From Virgibacillus natechei (GTDB lineage: Bacteria; Bacillota; Bacilli; Bacillales; Amphibacillaceae), in the NCBI RefSeq assembly GCF_026013645.1, contig NZ_CP110224.1, positions 3,782,001-3,846,000 on the forward strand: 64,000 nucleotides of DNA, read 5' to 3'. Made by a program: the position numbers and the translations under genes. Numbering within the stretch: position 1 is the first letter of the stretch; the number at the start of each line of letters is the position of its first letter. The notes under the pieces are model-generated. The model was not told where the DNA came from and made no database searches. It saw nothing but the letters and a program-made list of their open reading frames with translations. Of this stretch, positions 43,579 through 53,216 are shown one piece after another.

Positions 43579-43720
43579 TTGAACTACCCTCCACTTAATT
43601 TCTCCTGAAATTTGAAGTGGGGGATTCCTAAGAACACCGGCGTAACCGCCAGTTTTTTATTAGGCTATCCCTGTCGTTCCGACAGTTAAGAGACGAATGG
43701 CTTCGTTTCTAAGATTTAAT
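43579..43720 (-). ncRNA. Predicted omega RNA and right end of the TnpB element
   Basis: In IS605-type elements the guide (omega) RNA overlaps the 3' end of tnpB and the right end. Here the minus strand after the stop has CCCCCACTTCAAATTTCAGG, then AGAAATTAAGTGGAGGGTAG and TTCAA: a stem CCACTTCA/TAAGTGG-type hairpin and a typical scaffold end. The next bases outward (from 43578 down) would be the guide, TACAGTTTAATCAGTAAAGC. The limits are estimated from family structure, not measured. Confidence 0.45.
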
Positions 43721-44835
43721 CCTGCGTTACTATCTCTTTGGTGATGACTTCCGCAAGAAGCGCAAGTCCATTCACGCAAAGCGAGATGTTTAACGTCTTT
43801 ATTTTTATGGCCACATCCAGAACAGAGCTGGCTGCTTGCAAAGTTTTTGCCAACAACAACGACCTTTTTGCCGTACCACGCTGCTTTGTATTCACACATC
43901 GTTCTGAATTGGCCCCAGGAGGCTTCACTTATAGCTTTGGAAAGGTTTCCATTTTTAAGCATATTGCTTACAGACAAGTCTTCCAAACCAATCACATCGT
44001 GGTTTTTGACGAGGGAGGTTGAAATCTTATCCAGATAATCCTTTCGACTATTGGCTATCGCTTCATGAATACGTGCAACTTTGATTCGTTGTTTGTTCCA
44101 ATTAGAACTGCCCACGGTACGCCTTGATAGAATGCGCTGTGCCTTCACTAATTTTCCTTCCAATGTACGGAGCCATTTCGGGTTACGGAATACGCTCCCA
44201 TCTGAAAGTGTTGCAAAATCTTTTAACCCCAAATCAACGCCGACAACCGAATCGGTTTTAGCAAATGCTTGAACTTCCGTTTCTGTTAGGATGGATACAA
44301 AATATTTCCCACTTGGATTACGTCGGATGGTGGCATTTATGATACGCCCCTCCACTTCACGGCTCTTTGCAAAACGGATAAGACCCAATTTTGGTAATTT
44401 GATGTGTTTACCTAACACATCAATATTGCCATTTGTTTGCTTTGTACTATAGGACTGGACCTTGTTCTTTTTGCTTTTAAAAAGCGGTTTTTGGTTTTGT
44501 TTCCTGTAGTAGCGCTGGTAGGAATCAGCTAAGTTTTCAACGGACTTTTGAAGCGAAATACTATCTACCTCTTTAAGGAAAGGATAGTATTCTTTGAGCT
44601 GGCGAACCGTCTTCACCGATTCGTATTTATTGAAATATTGACCTTTCCAGTTGTTGATTGGTAGCTGCCCGTTTAGTCTCATTTCTTCCGTTATGTACCA
44701 ATAGGCATCCTTCTCTTTCTGTTTACCAAGAAAGAAGTTGAAAACAAATCGGGAACAACCGATTGTTTTATTAATAAGCTCTACTTGTTTTTTATTTGGA
44801 AAGATACGAAACTTAAAAGCTTTTTGAACCAGCAT
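43660..44835 (-). CDS. tnpB: TnpB, RNA-guided nuclease of an IS200/IS605-type element
   Basis: A 391-residue intact TnpB. RuvC residues are Asp201 in '[14 protein letters not shown]', Glu285 in '[13 protein letters not shown]' and Asp368 in '[11 protein letters not shown]'; the zinc ribbon is CSGCG...CASCG ('[16 protein letters not shown]', '[14 protein letters not shown]'). The start at 44835 ([13 protein letters not shown]) is set by GAGGTG; a GTG at 44844 is the alternative. No tnpA neighbours it, so the copy cannot move alone unless helped in trans, possibly by the IS200-type TnpA at 53312. It probably persists as a programmable nuclease that favours element retention. Confidence 0.92.
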   Translation of the reverse strand: MLVQKAFKFRIFPNKKQVELINKTIGCSRFVFNFFLGKQKEKDAYWYITEEMRLNGQLPINNWKGQYFNKYESVKTVRQLKEYYPFLKEVDSISLQKSVENLADSYQRYYRKQNQKPLFKSKKNKVQSYSTKQTNGNIDVLGKHIKLPKLGLIRFAKSREVEGRIINATIRRNPSGKYFVSILTETEVQAFAKTDSVVGVDLGLKDFATLSDGSVFRNPKWLRTLEGKLVKAQRILSRRTVGSSNWNKQRIKVARIHEAIANSRKDYLDKISTSLVKNHDVIGLEDLSVSNMLKNGNLSKAISEASWGQFRTMCEYKAAWYGKKVVVVGKNFASSQLCSGCGHKNKDVKHLALREWTCASCGSHHQRDSNAGLNLRNEAIRLLTVGTTGIA

Positions 44836-45463
44836 CCTATCCACCTCATCCGTATATATGTTCCTATTATATCATAGGGAGGCTCCTTTTGCTATCGCCA
44901 ACCGAAATTCATCTCCCCCTTACCGCTGGCCTATAGTCCTTCATGCGCTTGAAGAGGGAGTCTTCTTTCGGGAAAAGATAAAAACTATAATTTTCAGACA
45001 TATCAACAGTCTATCCACAGATTGTGGATGGATTTATCATTCATTTTGGATTTCAATACAAAAGATAAAGTAAAACTTCATTCAATAGGGGTTTTACTGC
45101 CCATTAATCTGCGATAATTTCCATTCAATCAGGGTGGGAAACATCTCTTTCACGCATCTGCACCTGCACCCTGTGTATATGAACCAACATTTCAGCAACT
45201 TATCATAACTTCATTCTTCCCAATCCCGTCCTTATAACTATAATTTGACCGCAATTTTAAAGTCAACAGTCTGTACATCATCACAAATACTGGACCATCT
45301 TTTGCAAGCTCATTCAGAACTTTTGAATCGGCTTTTTAAACATACGCGGTTATTCACTTTAAACTCATTGCCACCAAAATTTAGTTTTTATAAAAGGTTG
45401 TCAAGGTTGTCCTTGTCTCTGCATATATATGTAACTAACCATTACACTGGAGGTGATATCCTC
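44836..45463. other. Left end of TnpB element and gene-free DNA
   Basis: CCTAT-TATATC-ATAGG (about 44863-44878) is a hairpin where the left end of the element is expected. GATAAAGTAAAACTTCATTCAA (45064-45085) repeats the arm of the hairpin at 35826-35847. No gene is seen up to the DoxX start. Confidence 0.4.
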
Positions 45464-45838
45464 ATGGAATTAAATATGAATAAATGGATTTGTTATGCGG
45501 TTGGTTATGTTTTTATAACATCAGGTATTTTAAAATTGCTTGTCAGTGATTTTGCAAACCTATTTATCAACCTAGGTCTCCCATTTCCCGAAATAACCTT
45601 ATATGTCGTCGCAATAACGGAAGTGGCTTGCGGTATGCTCATTGCCGGGAGAATGTATTTAAAATACGCACTCGCTCCGCTTATCCTAGTCATGCTTGGT
45701 GCTCTTTATTTAACGAAGATTCCAGTCTTATTAAATGATGGGTTTTTATCATTTGCCTTTGATGCGAGACTTGATATAGTCATGCTCATTTTATTATTAC
45801 TTATATGGCAGCACACTCGTGGAAAAGTTGTGGCTTAA
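45464..45838 (+). CDS. DoxX family membrane protein
   Basis: A 124-residue protein with four membrane helices: 'CYAVGYVFITSGILKLLVSD' with the conserved 'SG.LKL', 'ITLYVVAITEVACGMLIAGR' and 'LDIVMLILLLLIWQHTRGKV'. This is the DoxX/YfmK-like pattern. The start at 45464 is firmly set by GGAGGTGAT (45449-45457); longer in-frame starts upstream have no ribosome binding site. DoxX proteins are linked to redox stress and membrane thiol chemistry in other bacteria; the role here is open. Confidence 0.83.
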   Translation: MELNMNKWICYAVGYVFITSGILKLLVSDFANLFINLGLPFPEITLYVVAITEVACGMLIAGRMYLKYALAPLILVMLGALYLTKIPVLLNDGFLSFAFDARLDIVMLILLLLIWQHTRGKVVA

Positions 45839-45869
45839 ATAAGGATTACGGATAACTTTGTTAATAACA

Positions 45870-46020
45870 AGTGGATAACTGAGTTTACCTGTTAAAAACT
45901 CTTAGTTATCCACATTTTTATGCACATATGCACAAATGTTCGGAGTTATTTTGTGTTAAATTTTATATTTAATACTATATCTTGATTTTATCTACAGGGT
46001 TATGCACAGCCTGTGCATAA
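45870..46020. promoter_or_regulatory. DnaA-box cluster beyond htrA
   Basis: Within 150 bp there are TTATCCACA (45906-45914, perfect), TTATGCACA (45918-45926 and 46000-46008), TGTGCATAA (46012-46020, inverse), AGTGGATAA (45870-45878), ATATGCACA (45926-45934) and TTATCTACA (45988-45996). TTATNCACA is the DnaA box consensus. B. subtilis has a DnaA-box cluster at the yyxA/yydA (htrC/rlmH) junction near oriC; this cluster is at the matching place beside htrA. Confidence 0.7.
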
Positions 46021-46062
46021 CCTTCACGTTCCTCCTACCCGAAAGATAACTTCCCTATCTGC

Positions 46063-46102
46063 AAAAAAAGGCTATCTTCTCTTGAGCTTGAGAAGATAGC
46101 CT
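46063..46102 (-). terminator. Intrinsic terminator of the walRK-htrA operon
   Basis: On the minus strand AGGCTATCTTCTC pairs with GAGAAGATAGCCT (13 bp), followed by TTTTTTT. It lies 8 bp after the htrA stop. Confidence 0.88.
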
Positions 46103-46109
46103 CCTACAT

Positions 46110-47339
46110 TTATTGGGAACCTAGTTCTATTGTCGTTTCAGACCGTTGACCATCACGATAATACGTAACAACTACCTCGTCACCTATTTCTTTCTCATGA
46201 TATAAAATCTTGCGCAGATCAATCATATCCATAACTGGCTCGCCATCAAGTTCTGTAATAACATCCAGTCGTTCCATGCCTGCTTGATCGGCTGGTGATG
46301 CTGATTCAAGACTCCAAACATAGACACCACCTTCTACCTCTTCTGGAAGGGTTAACGTTGCATCCCATTCAGACCTTGGTACTTCCTCAAGTGAATATAT
46401 TTCAACACCTAAATAGGGGCGGACGACTTCACCTGTTTCTTCTAGCTCTTGAATAGTCGGCATAGCTGTTTCCACAGGAATTGCAAATCCAATTCCTTCT
46501 ACCGCCGCTTCATTTATCTTCATCGAATTAATACCAATAAGCTGTCCATAGATATTAATCAGCGCTCCACCACTGTTACCCGGATTAATCGCTGCGTCCG
46601 TCTGAATAACTTCTGCTTGCCAATCAGCACGTCCATCTTGATTAAAATCCTGTGGAATCGTTCGTTGTGTTCCGCTGATTACCCCTGTGGTAACAGAACT
46701 AGAAAACATCATACCTAATGGGTTACCAATTGCTATCGCTGGTTCGCCGACTTTGACATTATCCGACGAACCAACTTCAATCACAGCTTGAACCTCCGAA
46801 CCATCCATCCTTAAGACGGCTAAGTCGGAAAATAAATCCCCGCCAATTATTTCTGCCTCAATATGTGTTTCATCTGATAAAACGACTTCTACGGTATCAG
46901 CACCTGCAACAACGTGTTGATTGGTAACAACAAAGGCTGTTCCACCTTCATTTTTATAAATCACACCAGATCCTGTGCCCGCCTCATTTTCCGCTTCTTG
47001 CTGCCAATAATCCGTTCCACCTTGAAGATTGATGACTCCTACAACTGCTGGCGTTACTTCTTCAACAACATCCGTTATTTGGGTGGAGACATCCACATTT
47101 ACACTTCTGTTTTCAATATTGTAATCTGCATCTGCGTTATCATATGTTTGGATAGTTGCTTCATCGCTTTCATCTTGTGTTGCCCTTTGATCAGGTAGTA
47201 TAGATGAACCCGTAAAAGCCGGCATTCCTATAACCACTAATAAAATACCGATAATAACACCTAACATAGCTGGCACTAACCAACCACGTCTTTTCTTTCG
47301 ATGTGGATTTGGCGGATAATTCTTATTGTAATATCCCAT
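46110..47339 (-). CDS. htrA: HtrA-type serine protease with PDZ domain
   Basis: A 409-residue membrane-anchored protease (one helix at about 20-40, catalytic domain outside). The catalytic triad is His142 ('VVTNQHVVAG'), Asp172 ('LFSDLAVLRMDG') and Ser256 ('INPGNSGGALIN'). A C-terminal PDZ domain (about 310-400) contains 'YLGVEIYSLEE' and 'VITELDGEPVMDMIDLRKIL'. It degrades or refolds damaged secreted proteins. It is the last gene of the wal operon, equivalent to B. subtilis htrC (yyxA), followed by a strong terminator. Confidence 0.94.
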   Translation of the reverse strand: MGYYNKNYPPNPHRKKRRGWLVPAMLGVIIGILLVVIGMPAFTGSSILPDQRATQDESDEATIQTYDNADADYNIENRSVNVDVSTQITDVVEEVTPAVVGVINLQGGTDYWQQEAENEAGTGSGVIYKNEGGTAFVVTNQHVVAGADTVEVVLSDETHIEAEIIGGDLFSDLAVLRMDGSEVQAVIEVGSSDNVKVGEPAIAIGNPLGMMFSSSVTTGVISGTQRTIPQDFNQDGRADWQAEVIQTDAAINPGNSGGALINIYGQLIGINSMKINEAAVEGIGFAIPVETAMPTIQELEETGEVVRPYLGVEIYSLEEVPRSEWDATLTLPEEVEGGVYVWSLESASPADQAGMERLDVITELDGEPVMDMIDLRKILYHEKEIGDEVVVTYYRDGQRSETTIELGSQ

Positions 47340-47424
47340 ATATCTATCCCCCTATTATCTAATTGTATTTATTTGTTTTGTTATAGTATTACCTGAATTT
47401 CCAAAAAGATAAACAAAAATTTAA

Positions 47425-48210
47425 TTATACGACATCATATAAAGCTGTTGGAGCGTTCGGATCTGTATCACATAAATCAATTTTAATACCACGCTCTTGC
47501 AGTAGACTATCTACGGACATCCTCGCAAGGTCTTTCATGTTATTATCTTGGCTTAAATGTGCTAAATAAATTCGTTTTGTTTCATTTCCTATAATATCTG
47601 CTAGTGCATATCCAGCATCTTCATTCGATACATGACCCGAATCACCTAGAATACGGCGTTTTACATTCCACGGATACCGCCCCATACGGAGCATACCTAC
47701 ATCATGATTGGCTTCAAATATATATGCATTTGCACCTTCTACTGTTTTTTTAATGTGCTCTGACACATAGCCTACATCTGTTACCAATGCTACTTTTTTC
47801 CCGTCATGACGAAATGTGAAAAACATCGGTTCTGCTGCATCATGCGAAACACCGAAGGATTCGATATCCATATCGCTAAATGTTTTCGTTTCTCCCATAC
47901 CAAAATGAAACTTCTGATCCAATGAAAGCTTGCCAATCGAACCTTCCATCGCTTTCCATGTTTTTTCGTTAGCATAAATTGGCAGGTTATACTTTCGGGC
48001 AATAATACCTAATCCTTTAATATGATCCGTATGCTCGTGGGTTACTAAAATACCGGTTAGATTCGATGGGTCTACTTGAATTCCATTGAACAACTGATCG
48101 ATTTTCTTTCCACTTAACCCAGCATCAACGAGTATTCTTTCTTTTTTTGATTCAATATAAAAAGCATTTCCAGTGCTCCCGGACGCTAATACACTAAAGC
48201 GAATTGTCAT
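47425..48210 (-). CDS. walJ: WalJ (YycJ) metallo-beta-lactamase-fold hydrolase
   Basis: A 261-residue protein of the metallo-beta-lactamase superfamily: HxHxDH at 58-63 in '[14 protein letters not shown]', '[13 protein letters not shown]', '[16 protein letters not shown]' and '[10 protein letters not shown]' supply the metal ligands. YycJ homologues are 5'-3' double-strand DNA exonucleases implicated in mismatch repair and coordinate division with replication (family knowledge). It starts 3 bp after walI. Confidence 0.94.
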   Translation of the reverse strand: MTIRFSVLASGSTGNAFYIESKKERILVDAGLSGKKIDQLFNGIQVDPSNLTGILVTHEHTDHIKGLGIIARKYNLPIYANEKTWKAMEGSIGKLSLDQKFHFGMGETKTFSDMDIESFGVSHDAAEPMFFTFRHDGKKVALVTDVGYVSEHIKKTVEGANAYIFEANHDVGMLRMGRYPWNVKRRILGDSGHVSNEDAGYALADIIGNETKRIYLAHLSQDNNMKDLARMSVDSLLQERGIKIDLCDTDPNAPTALYDVV

Positions 48211-48213
48211 TTT

Positions 48214-49149
48214 TTAGTTCACTCCGTTATCTTCATCAAGCATTGGTTCCATTCTTTCTAATACATCATTCTTTAGCTCACTGTCGTCATCCATTGTCTC
48301 GATATTTGCAACAATGGATTCGATCGGTTCATCTAAAAAGTCCGTATATCGATTATTTAACACCGTTCCTTCAATCGCATTAACGAAATATTCCTGTTCA
48401 TCATTACTAGTATCCAATGTAATTTTATACGTGGGTGCGAATACTTGTTCATTATTTTCTAAAGGTACTCTTGTATAAAATCCAATATCCATGGACATTA
48501 CGGCTTCATTTGGATATAGTTCATTGTTTACATACAGTGCTTCAACTGCTCTAATCGGCTGGATTAATGTTCTACTATCCCCTTGAGACTCAGCATCTTC
48601 AAGAATTGTTTGTGTGTAGAATTCCATATTATTTTCTTCATCTAAGAAAACAAGGACAATACCACTGCGATTATAATAGACGGAACGTTCATTTTTTTCC
48701 TGGAAAAAAACGAGTACATTCATTTCATTATTCCATTCACCAAACACATATTCCTCTAAGTAGAGAATATTATCCTCTAAAATTGTGAGTATATCGTCGC
48801 CTGATGCGTCATCTGGAATAGAAATAGACTCTTCAAACTGTGAAACAATGATACTGTCATTAATCACTTCCGTGTTTTGATCGTCAAAATCAGCTATTTG
48901 CTCACGTTCCTGCTGACTAAACTCTTTTTGTTCAGCTGAAATATAGGATTCTTCTGTAACATCTATATGAATATCATCGATTGTAATATTTTCAGATTCA
49001 AGCTGGTCTTCAATTGAGGATTCCTGCTCCTCCAATACACCTAAGTCTGCTTGTTCCTGCTTATTAAGGAATTCTATTAACAAATAGATATTGAGAATAA
49101 AGAAGCAGAGGATAAACAAGGTTTTTATTTTACTCCATTGCATCCTCAA
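48214..49149 (-). CDS. walI: WalI (YycI), regulator of WalK
   Basis: A 311-residue protein with a single N-terminal membrane helix (about 8-26) and an extracytoplasmic domain. With WalH it holds the sensor kinase WalK inactive in the membrane. 'MQWSKIKTLFILCFFILNIY' start and 'VEALYVNNELYPNEAVMSMD' are family features. The start overlaps the walH stop by 4 bp (ATGA). Confidence 0.93.
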   Translation of the reverse strand: MRMQWSKIKTLFILCFFILNIYLLIEFLNKQEQADLGVLEEQESSIEDQLESENITIDDIHIDVTEESYISAEQKEFSQQEREQIADFDDQNTEVINDSIIVSQFEESISIPDDASGDDILTILEDNILYLEEYVFGEWNNEMNVLVFFQEKNERSVYYNRSGIVLVFLDEENNMEFYTQTILEDAESQGDSRTLIQPIRAVEALYVNNELYPNEAVMSMDIGFYTRVPLENNEQVFAPTYKITLDTSNDEQEYFVNAIEGTVLNNRYTDFLDEPIESIVANIETMDDDSELKNDVLERMEPMLDEDNGVN

Positions 49150-50483
49150 CCGCCCCCTTCATCTGGTCCAATATCTGTTACATTAATTTCTCTCCAGTTA
49201 TCGTTATACTTCAGATACCATCCAGGTTCAAGCGCAACATAATCACCGTTATAGACCAAACGATAACCAGGTTTTACATCCTGAATATTTTCCACATCAT
49301 AATCTGTTCTGAATTTATTATTTATATAATAAAGAACATCATTACCTGAGGGTAGTTCATGTGATTGACTGCTTAGCGTATTATTTAAATTAAAAATAGG
49401 ACGATGATATTGCGCCAATTCCTGATCATTCCATTCCTGCTCTATTTTCGACAAACCTAAAAAATTAAACACCGGATATCCATTATGATACTTACGGTAT
49501 AAAACTCTATTGGTAGCAGCGGTTTCTAAATCCATAAGTTTGTATTCTTCTGTCCAGCCATTATGATCATTAATTTGTGAGATACTTCTCTCCAGCAAAT
49601 CTATTGGCACTTCATCGTTAGGAGTCGACGATTGTGGGTTAATGTATTCCATAGTTCCTCGCTCTTCATAAATGCTCATCCCTCGCTGTGCATCGGAATA
49701 ATAGACTTCTTCTGTACTTGCAACGGATTCATTTGATTGACTAACTAATGAAGGGTCTGGAAATAAAGCATTTACCATGTCATTTGGATTAATAACATCA
49801 GCAGCTAAGGAATACTGCTGCATACTAACACCCTCTTGCGGAATATAAATAGGTGACTCTCCTTCGTCAAAGTGTACATATTCCGTTAATCCCTCACGCA
49901 CCGTAACGGTATCCCATAATTGCTCATATCGATCTGAATCATTGATAACGGCAGTAGCTTGTTCGTTTTCATCAATCGACGGAATTTCGACATTTATAGA
50001 TGATGTTAGATCATCAAACGTTAAATACATACGATCAAACGACCAAGTTGGGAGTATCTCTGCATCATCATCACTCAAGGTAAAAAGATCATTCAATAAT
50101 TCGACAGGTAACGCACTCGGAAATATAATCTCTACTTCGTAATTATTCTGCGATCTTGCATTTGATTCCCTAACTTCTAAGTTCGTAAATGACCATGATT
50201 GCATGTCCTGATAGAAGGCTTGTCGGTCACTCGGATCCGTGAAACCAAAATGATGATCATTGGTATGGATTATGATGGAACTTGGCTCAACAATCGTTGC
50301 TTTTGTTTCTTCCCTGCTACCACCTATATCCGCTTCATTGATATGTGAAGAGATATCTAGCGTTTCATAATTAGGTTGGTAGGTCCATAAACCGAACGTC
50401 AATAACAGACTTACTCCGATTAAAATAAATAATGTAAATGTCTTCACTGTTTCAAGTTTAATAGTAACCCCTCCGCTTCTCAT
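49146..50483 (-). CDS. walH: WalH (YycH), regulator of WalK
   Basis: About 445 residues with an N-terminal membrane helix ('FTLFILIGVSLLLTFGLWTY') and a large extracytoplasmic domain. It binds WalK with WalI and tunes its kinase activity. Its 5' end overlaps walK by 26 bp. The ATG at 50483 has no ribosome binding site, while GGAGGGG sits seven bases before an in-frame ATT at 50462, so initiation at ATT is possible; the listed start is the conventional choice. Confidence 0.9.
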   Translation of the reverse strand: MRSGGVTIKLETVKTFTLFILIGVSLLLTFGLWTYQPNYETLDISSHINEADIGGSREETKATIVEPSSIIIHTNDHHFGFTDPSDRQAFYQDMQSWSFTNLEVRESNARSQNNYEVEIIFPSALPVELLNDLFTLSDDDAEILPTWSFDRMYLTFDDLTSSINVEIPSIDENEQATAVINDSDRYEQLWDTVTVREGLTEYVHFDEGESPIYIPQEGVSMQQYSLAADVINPNDMVNALFPDPSLVSQSNESVASTEEVYYSDAQRGMSIYEERGTMEYINPQSSTPNDEVPIDLLERSISQINDHNGWTEEYKLMDLETAATNRVLYRKYHNGYPVFNFLGLSKIEQEWNDQELAQYHRPIFNLNNTLSSQSHELPSGNDVLYYINNKFRTDYDVENIQDVKPGYRLVYNGDYVALEPGWYLKYNDNWREINVTDIGPDEGGG

Positions 50484-52290
50484 TCATAAGCGGTAATGTA
50501 AAGAGAATAGTCGTCCCTTTACCTTCTTTGCTCTTTGCCCATATTCTACCGTGCTGTGCTTCGATTATTTCTTTGGAAATGGCTAATCCCAGACCTGTTC
50601 CACCAAGGTTCCTCGTTCTTGCTTTATCTGCCCTGTAAAAGCGTTCAAATATTTTCTCCAGTTTATCATAAGCAATTCCTAGTCCCTGATCCTGTACACT
50701 CACAAGCAGGTGATGTCTCTGCTTTTCTACTTTTAATCGAATGACTCCACCCTCTGGTGAATATTTGATTGCATTAGATATAACATTATCGAGTACCTGT
50801 GTCATTTTATCCTTATCCAGCCAAACCTCTAACGCACTTTTTGGCAATTGCCTTTGCAAAATAACATGTTCTGGCTTATTCATATCAAACCGGTCAATTA
50901 CCTCGTGAAAATAACGGACGAAATCTGTGCGTTCCATTTGCAGGGCATGATCCTTTGTGTCCATTTTGGAAAGTTGCAGCAGATCATTTACCATGCGAAT
51001 CATCCGTTCTGTTTCATTTTGCGTTACACTTAAGAATTTAGGTGCAATTTCTTTGTCTTGCCATGCACCATCCGTCAAGGCTTCCATATAGCTTTTCATC
51101 GTTGTAAGTGGTGTGCGTAATTCATGTGACACGTTCGATACGAATTCCCGTCGCTCTTGATCGATTCTTTCTTGTTCTGTTACATCCGTAATAACAGTAA
51201 TAAACCCTGTCACTTCATCCTCATCATCAAAAACAGTAGAAAATTCAGCTCGAATTAAGAAATATTGTTCTTCATCACTAAAATCAATAATCATGGATCC
51301 ATTATCTTGTAACTGGGATATATCTACAATTTTATCCTCTAATGGGATGACATCAAGCAAGTATGCACCTATAATATCTTCGGGATTACGACCAATTAGC
51401 CTGCCAGCTGTCTCATTCATTAACGTTACCGCCCCGGTTCCGTCTGTTGATATAACACCATCAGACATATTAGACAGCACCGAACTAAGCTTGCGTCTCT
51501 CTTCTTCTATTGTTGAATAGGAGTGCTTTAATCGGCTATTTAAGTCATTAAACGTATCCGCCAATTGACCAATCTCATCTTTACTATATACATTTACTTT
51601 TTGGGTGAAATCTCCCTTAGCCATCGTTTGTGCCTGGCTTCTCATTTCTGAAATTGGTTTTGTAATCGTACGCGCTACTAATATTCCAATAAATGCTGAA
51701 ACGACAATAGCCAGAATCGAACCTCGTAAAAAGATTTCATTGATATTTTGCAGCTGGTCATAAACACCTTCCAGTGACGCTTCTAAATAGATCACACCAG
51801 CCACATTATCCTCATCGTCAAATAGAGGTACTGCTTGAACATATACCCGGTTTCCAGTTTCCCCGTCCACTACTGTGTTTTCCTGCTGTTCATCAAGAAA
51901 AAGTGCACTTTGCACCATCTCCCTCGTTGTCTTCTTTCCAACTTCGTCTTGACTGAAAACATCATTCGTTCCCAAAATACGGCTTTGACTATTAATAACT
52001 TGTAAGTTTGTAATATCAGCTGTATCAACATCACTTACTATATTTTGAATTTCTTCCAGCAGTGTTGGCCCCTCATCATCATCTTCACGTTCCCTATCAA
52101 AAGCCTGTTCCAGGTTATATCCCATTAAATCAACTCGACTATTAACGGAATCCTCGAAACTATTTATCAGCTCATCTTCCAATTCTCTGGTAAAAAATGA
52201 ACCAATAACTTGGATGGCCACAAGCAATAGTAAAATATAAATGATAATAAATTTTAATTGAATCGAACGAAAAAAACCAACTTTATTCAT
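50458..52290 (-). CDS. walK: WalK, cell-wall sensor histidine kinase
   Basis: A 610-residue two-helix sensor kinase. Membrane helices at about 10-30 and 185-205 flank an extracytoplasmic PAS-like domain; then HAMP ('RTITKPISEMRSQAQTMAKG'), a cytoplasmic PAS (about 260-370) and the kinase core: phosphorylated His389 in 'FVSNVSHELRTPLTTMKSYM', N box 'VISNAIKYSPEGG', G boxes 'VQDQGLGIAYDKL' and 'LGGTGLGLAISKEI'. The start ATG 52290 follows AGGAGTA; the preceding GTG is less well spaced. It senses cell-wall status and activates WalR. Confidence 0.96.
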   Translation of the reverse strand: MNKVGFFRSIQLKFIIIYILLLLVAIQVIGSFFTRELEDELINSFEDSVNSRVDLMGYNLEQAFDREREDDDEGPTLLEEIQNIVSDVDTADITNLQVINSQSRILGTNDVFSQDEVGKKTTREMVQSALFLDEQQENTVVDGETGNRVYVQAVPLFDDEDNVAGVIYLEASLEGVYDQLQNINEIFLRGSILAIVVSAFIGILVARTITKPISEMRSQAQTMAKGDFTQKVNVYSKDEIGQLADTFNDLNSRLKHSYSTIEEERRKLSSVLSNMSDGVISTDGTGAVTLMNETAGRLIGRNPEDIIGAYLLDVIPLEDKIVDISQLQDNGSMIIDFSDEEQYFLIRAEFSTVFDDEDEVTGFITVITDVTEQERIDQERREFVSNVSHELRTPLTTMKSYMEALTDGAWQDKEIAPKFLSVTQNETERMIRMVNDLLQLSKMDTKDHALQMERTDFVRYFHEVIDRFDMNKPEHVILQRQLPKSALEVWLDKDKMTQVLDNVISNAIKYSPEGGVIRLKVEKQRHHLLVSVQDQGLGIAYDKLEKIFERFYRADKARTRNLGGTGLGLAISKEIIEAQHGRIWAKSKEGKGTTILFTLPLMNEKRRGYY

Positions 52291-52295
52291 CACAA

Positions 52296-52997
52296 CTACT
52301 CCTGATCAGGATTACGTAAATAATAGCCAACTCCTCGACGCGTAACAATCCACATCGGGGTACTTGGAGTCTCCTCAATTTTCTCACGAAGTCTTCTTAC
52401 CGTTACATCCACTGTACGTACATCCCCAAAATAATCATAACCCCATACAATTTCAAGTAAGTGTTCGCGTGTCATAACCTGACCAATATGACGTGCTAAG
52501 TAATGCAATAATTCGAACTCGCGATGCGTCAACTCAATCTCAACGCCATTTCTTGAAACAACATACGCATCTGGATGAACGATGAGAGATCCGATAACAA
52601 TATCTTTCGTTGCCCTCACCGTATCATCTGGAACCTCTTGTCTGCGCAGGTTCGCTTTTACTCGTGCAATCAACTCCCGATTACTAAATGGCTTTGTCAC
52701 ATAGTCATCTGCACCAAGCTCCAGACCTAATACTTTATCAATTTCTGTATCCTTCGCTGTCAACATAATAATCGGCATCGATTGTGTCTTACGAATCTCG
52801 CGGCATACTTCATTTCCATCTCTATTTGGTAACATAATATCTAATAAAATTAACTCAGGTTTCTCCGATTCAGCAAGCGAAATAGCCTCATCTCCATCAT
52901 AAGCTAATACGACTTCATATCCTTCTTTTTCTAAATTGAATTTTAATATATCTGCGATTGGCTGTTCATCATCTACAACTAAAATTTTCTGACTCAT
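52296..52997 (-). CDS. walR: WalR, essential cell-wall response regulator
   Basis: A 233-residue OmpR/PhoB-family regulator. The receiver domain has Asp53 as phosphorylation site ('[13 protein letters not shown]') with 'DDEQ' acidic pocket and 'TAKD...KPF' switch residues; the C-terminal winged helix ends with '[20 protein letters not shown]'. It controls autolysins and cell-wall metabolism genes. First gene of the operon; AAGGATG precedes the ATG and a GATAAAAT-like -10 lies about 55 bp upstream. Confidence 0.97.
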   Translation of the reverse strand: MSQKILVVDDEQPIADILKFNLEKEGYEVVLAYDGDEAISLAESEKPELILLDIMLPNRDGNEVCREIRKTQSMPIIMLTAKDTEIDKVLGLELGADDYVTKPFSNRELIARVKANLRRQEVPDDTVRATKDIVIGSLIVHPDAYVVSRNGVEIELTHREFELLHYLARHIGQVMTREHLLEIVWGYDYFGDVRTVDVTVRRLREKIEETPSTPMWIVTRRGVGYYLRNPDQE

Positions 52998-53126
52998 AAT
53001 GCCACATCCTTTTTTTGCATTGCTTGTTTCTATTTTATCGTACTTTGGGTTAAATGTCTTGGGTTGTCATTGATTGTTTTACGTTTTAGTTTAAGGTAAT
53101 GGGTGACTTCCCACTATATTTGAGTA

Positions 53127-53216
53127 TGAGCGAGCGGGAGGGTGGTTCACTCGAGCGAGAGAGGGAGTCACTCGAGCGACAGGAGATTCTACTCGAGCGA
53201 GAGAGGGAGTTTTTAA
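53127..53216. repeat. Left remnant of the CTCGA tandem array
   Basis: CGAGCGGGAGGGTGGTTCA, then three CTCGAG-headed 21-bp subrepeats ending in GGGAGTTTTTAA. It is the same sequence as in the main array to the right, separated from it by the IS200-type insertion. The upstream stretch 52998-53126 holds only the walR promoter. Confidence 0.8.
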
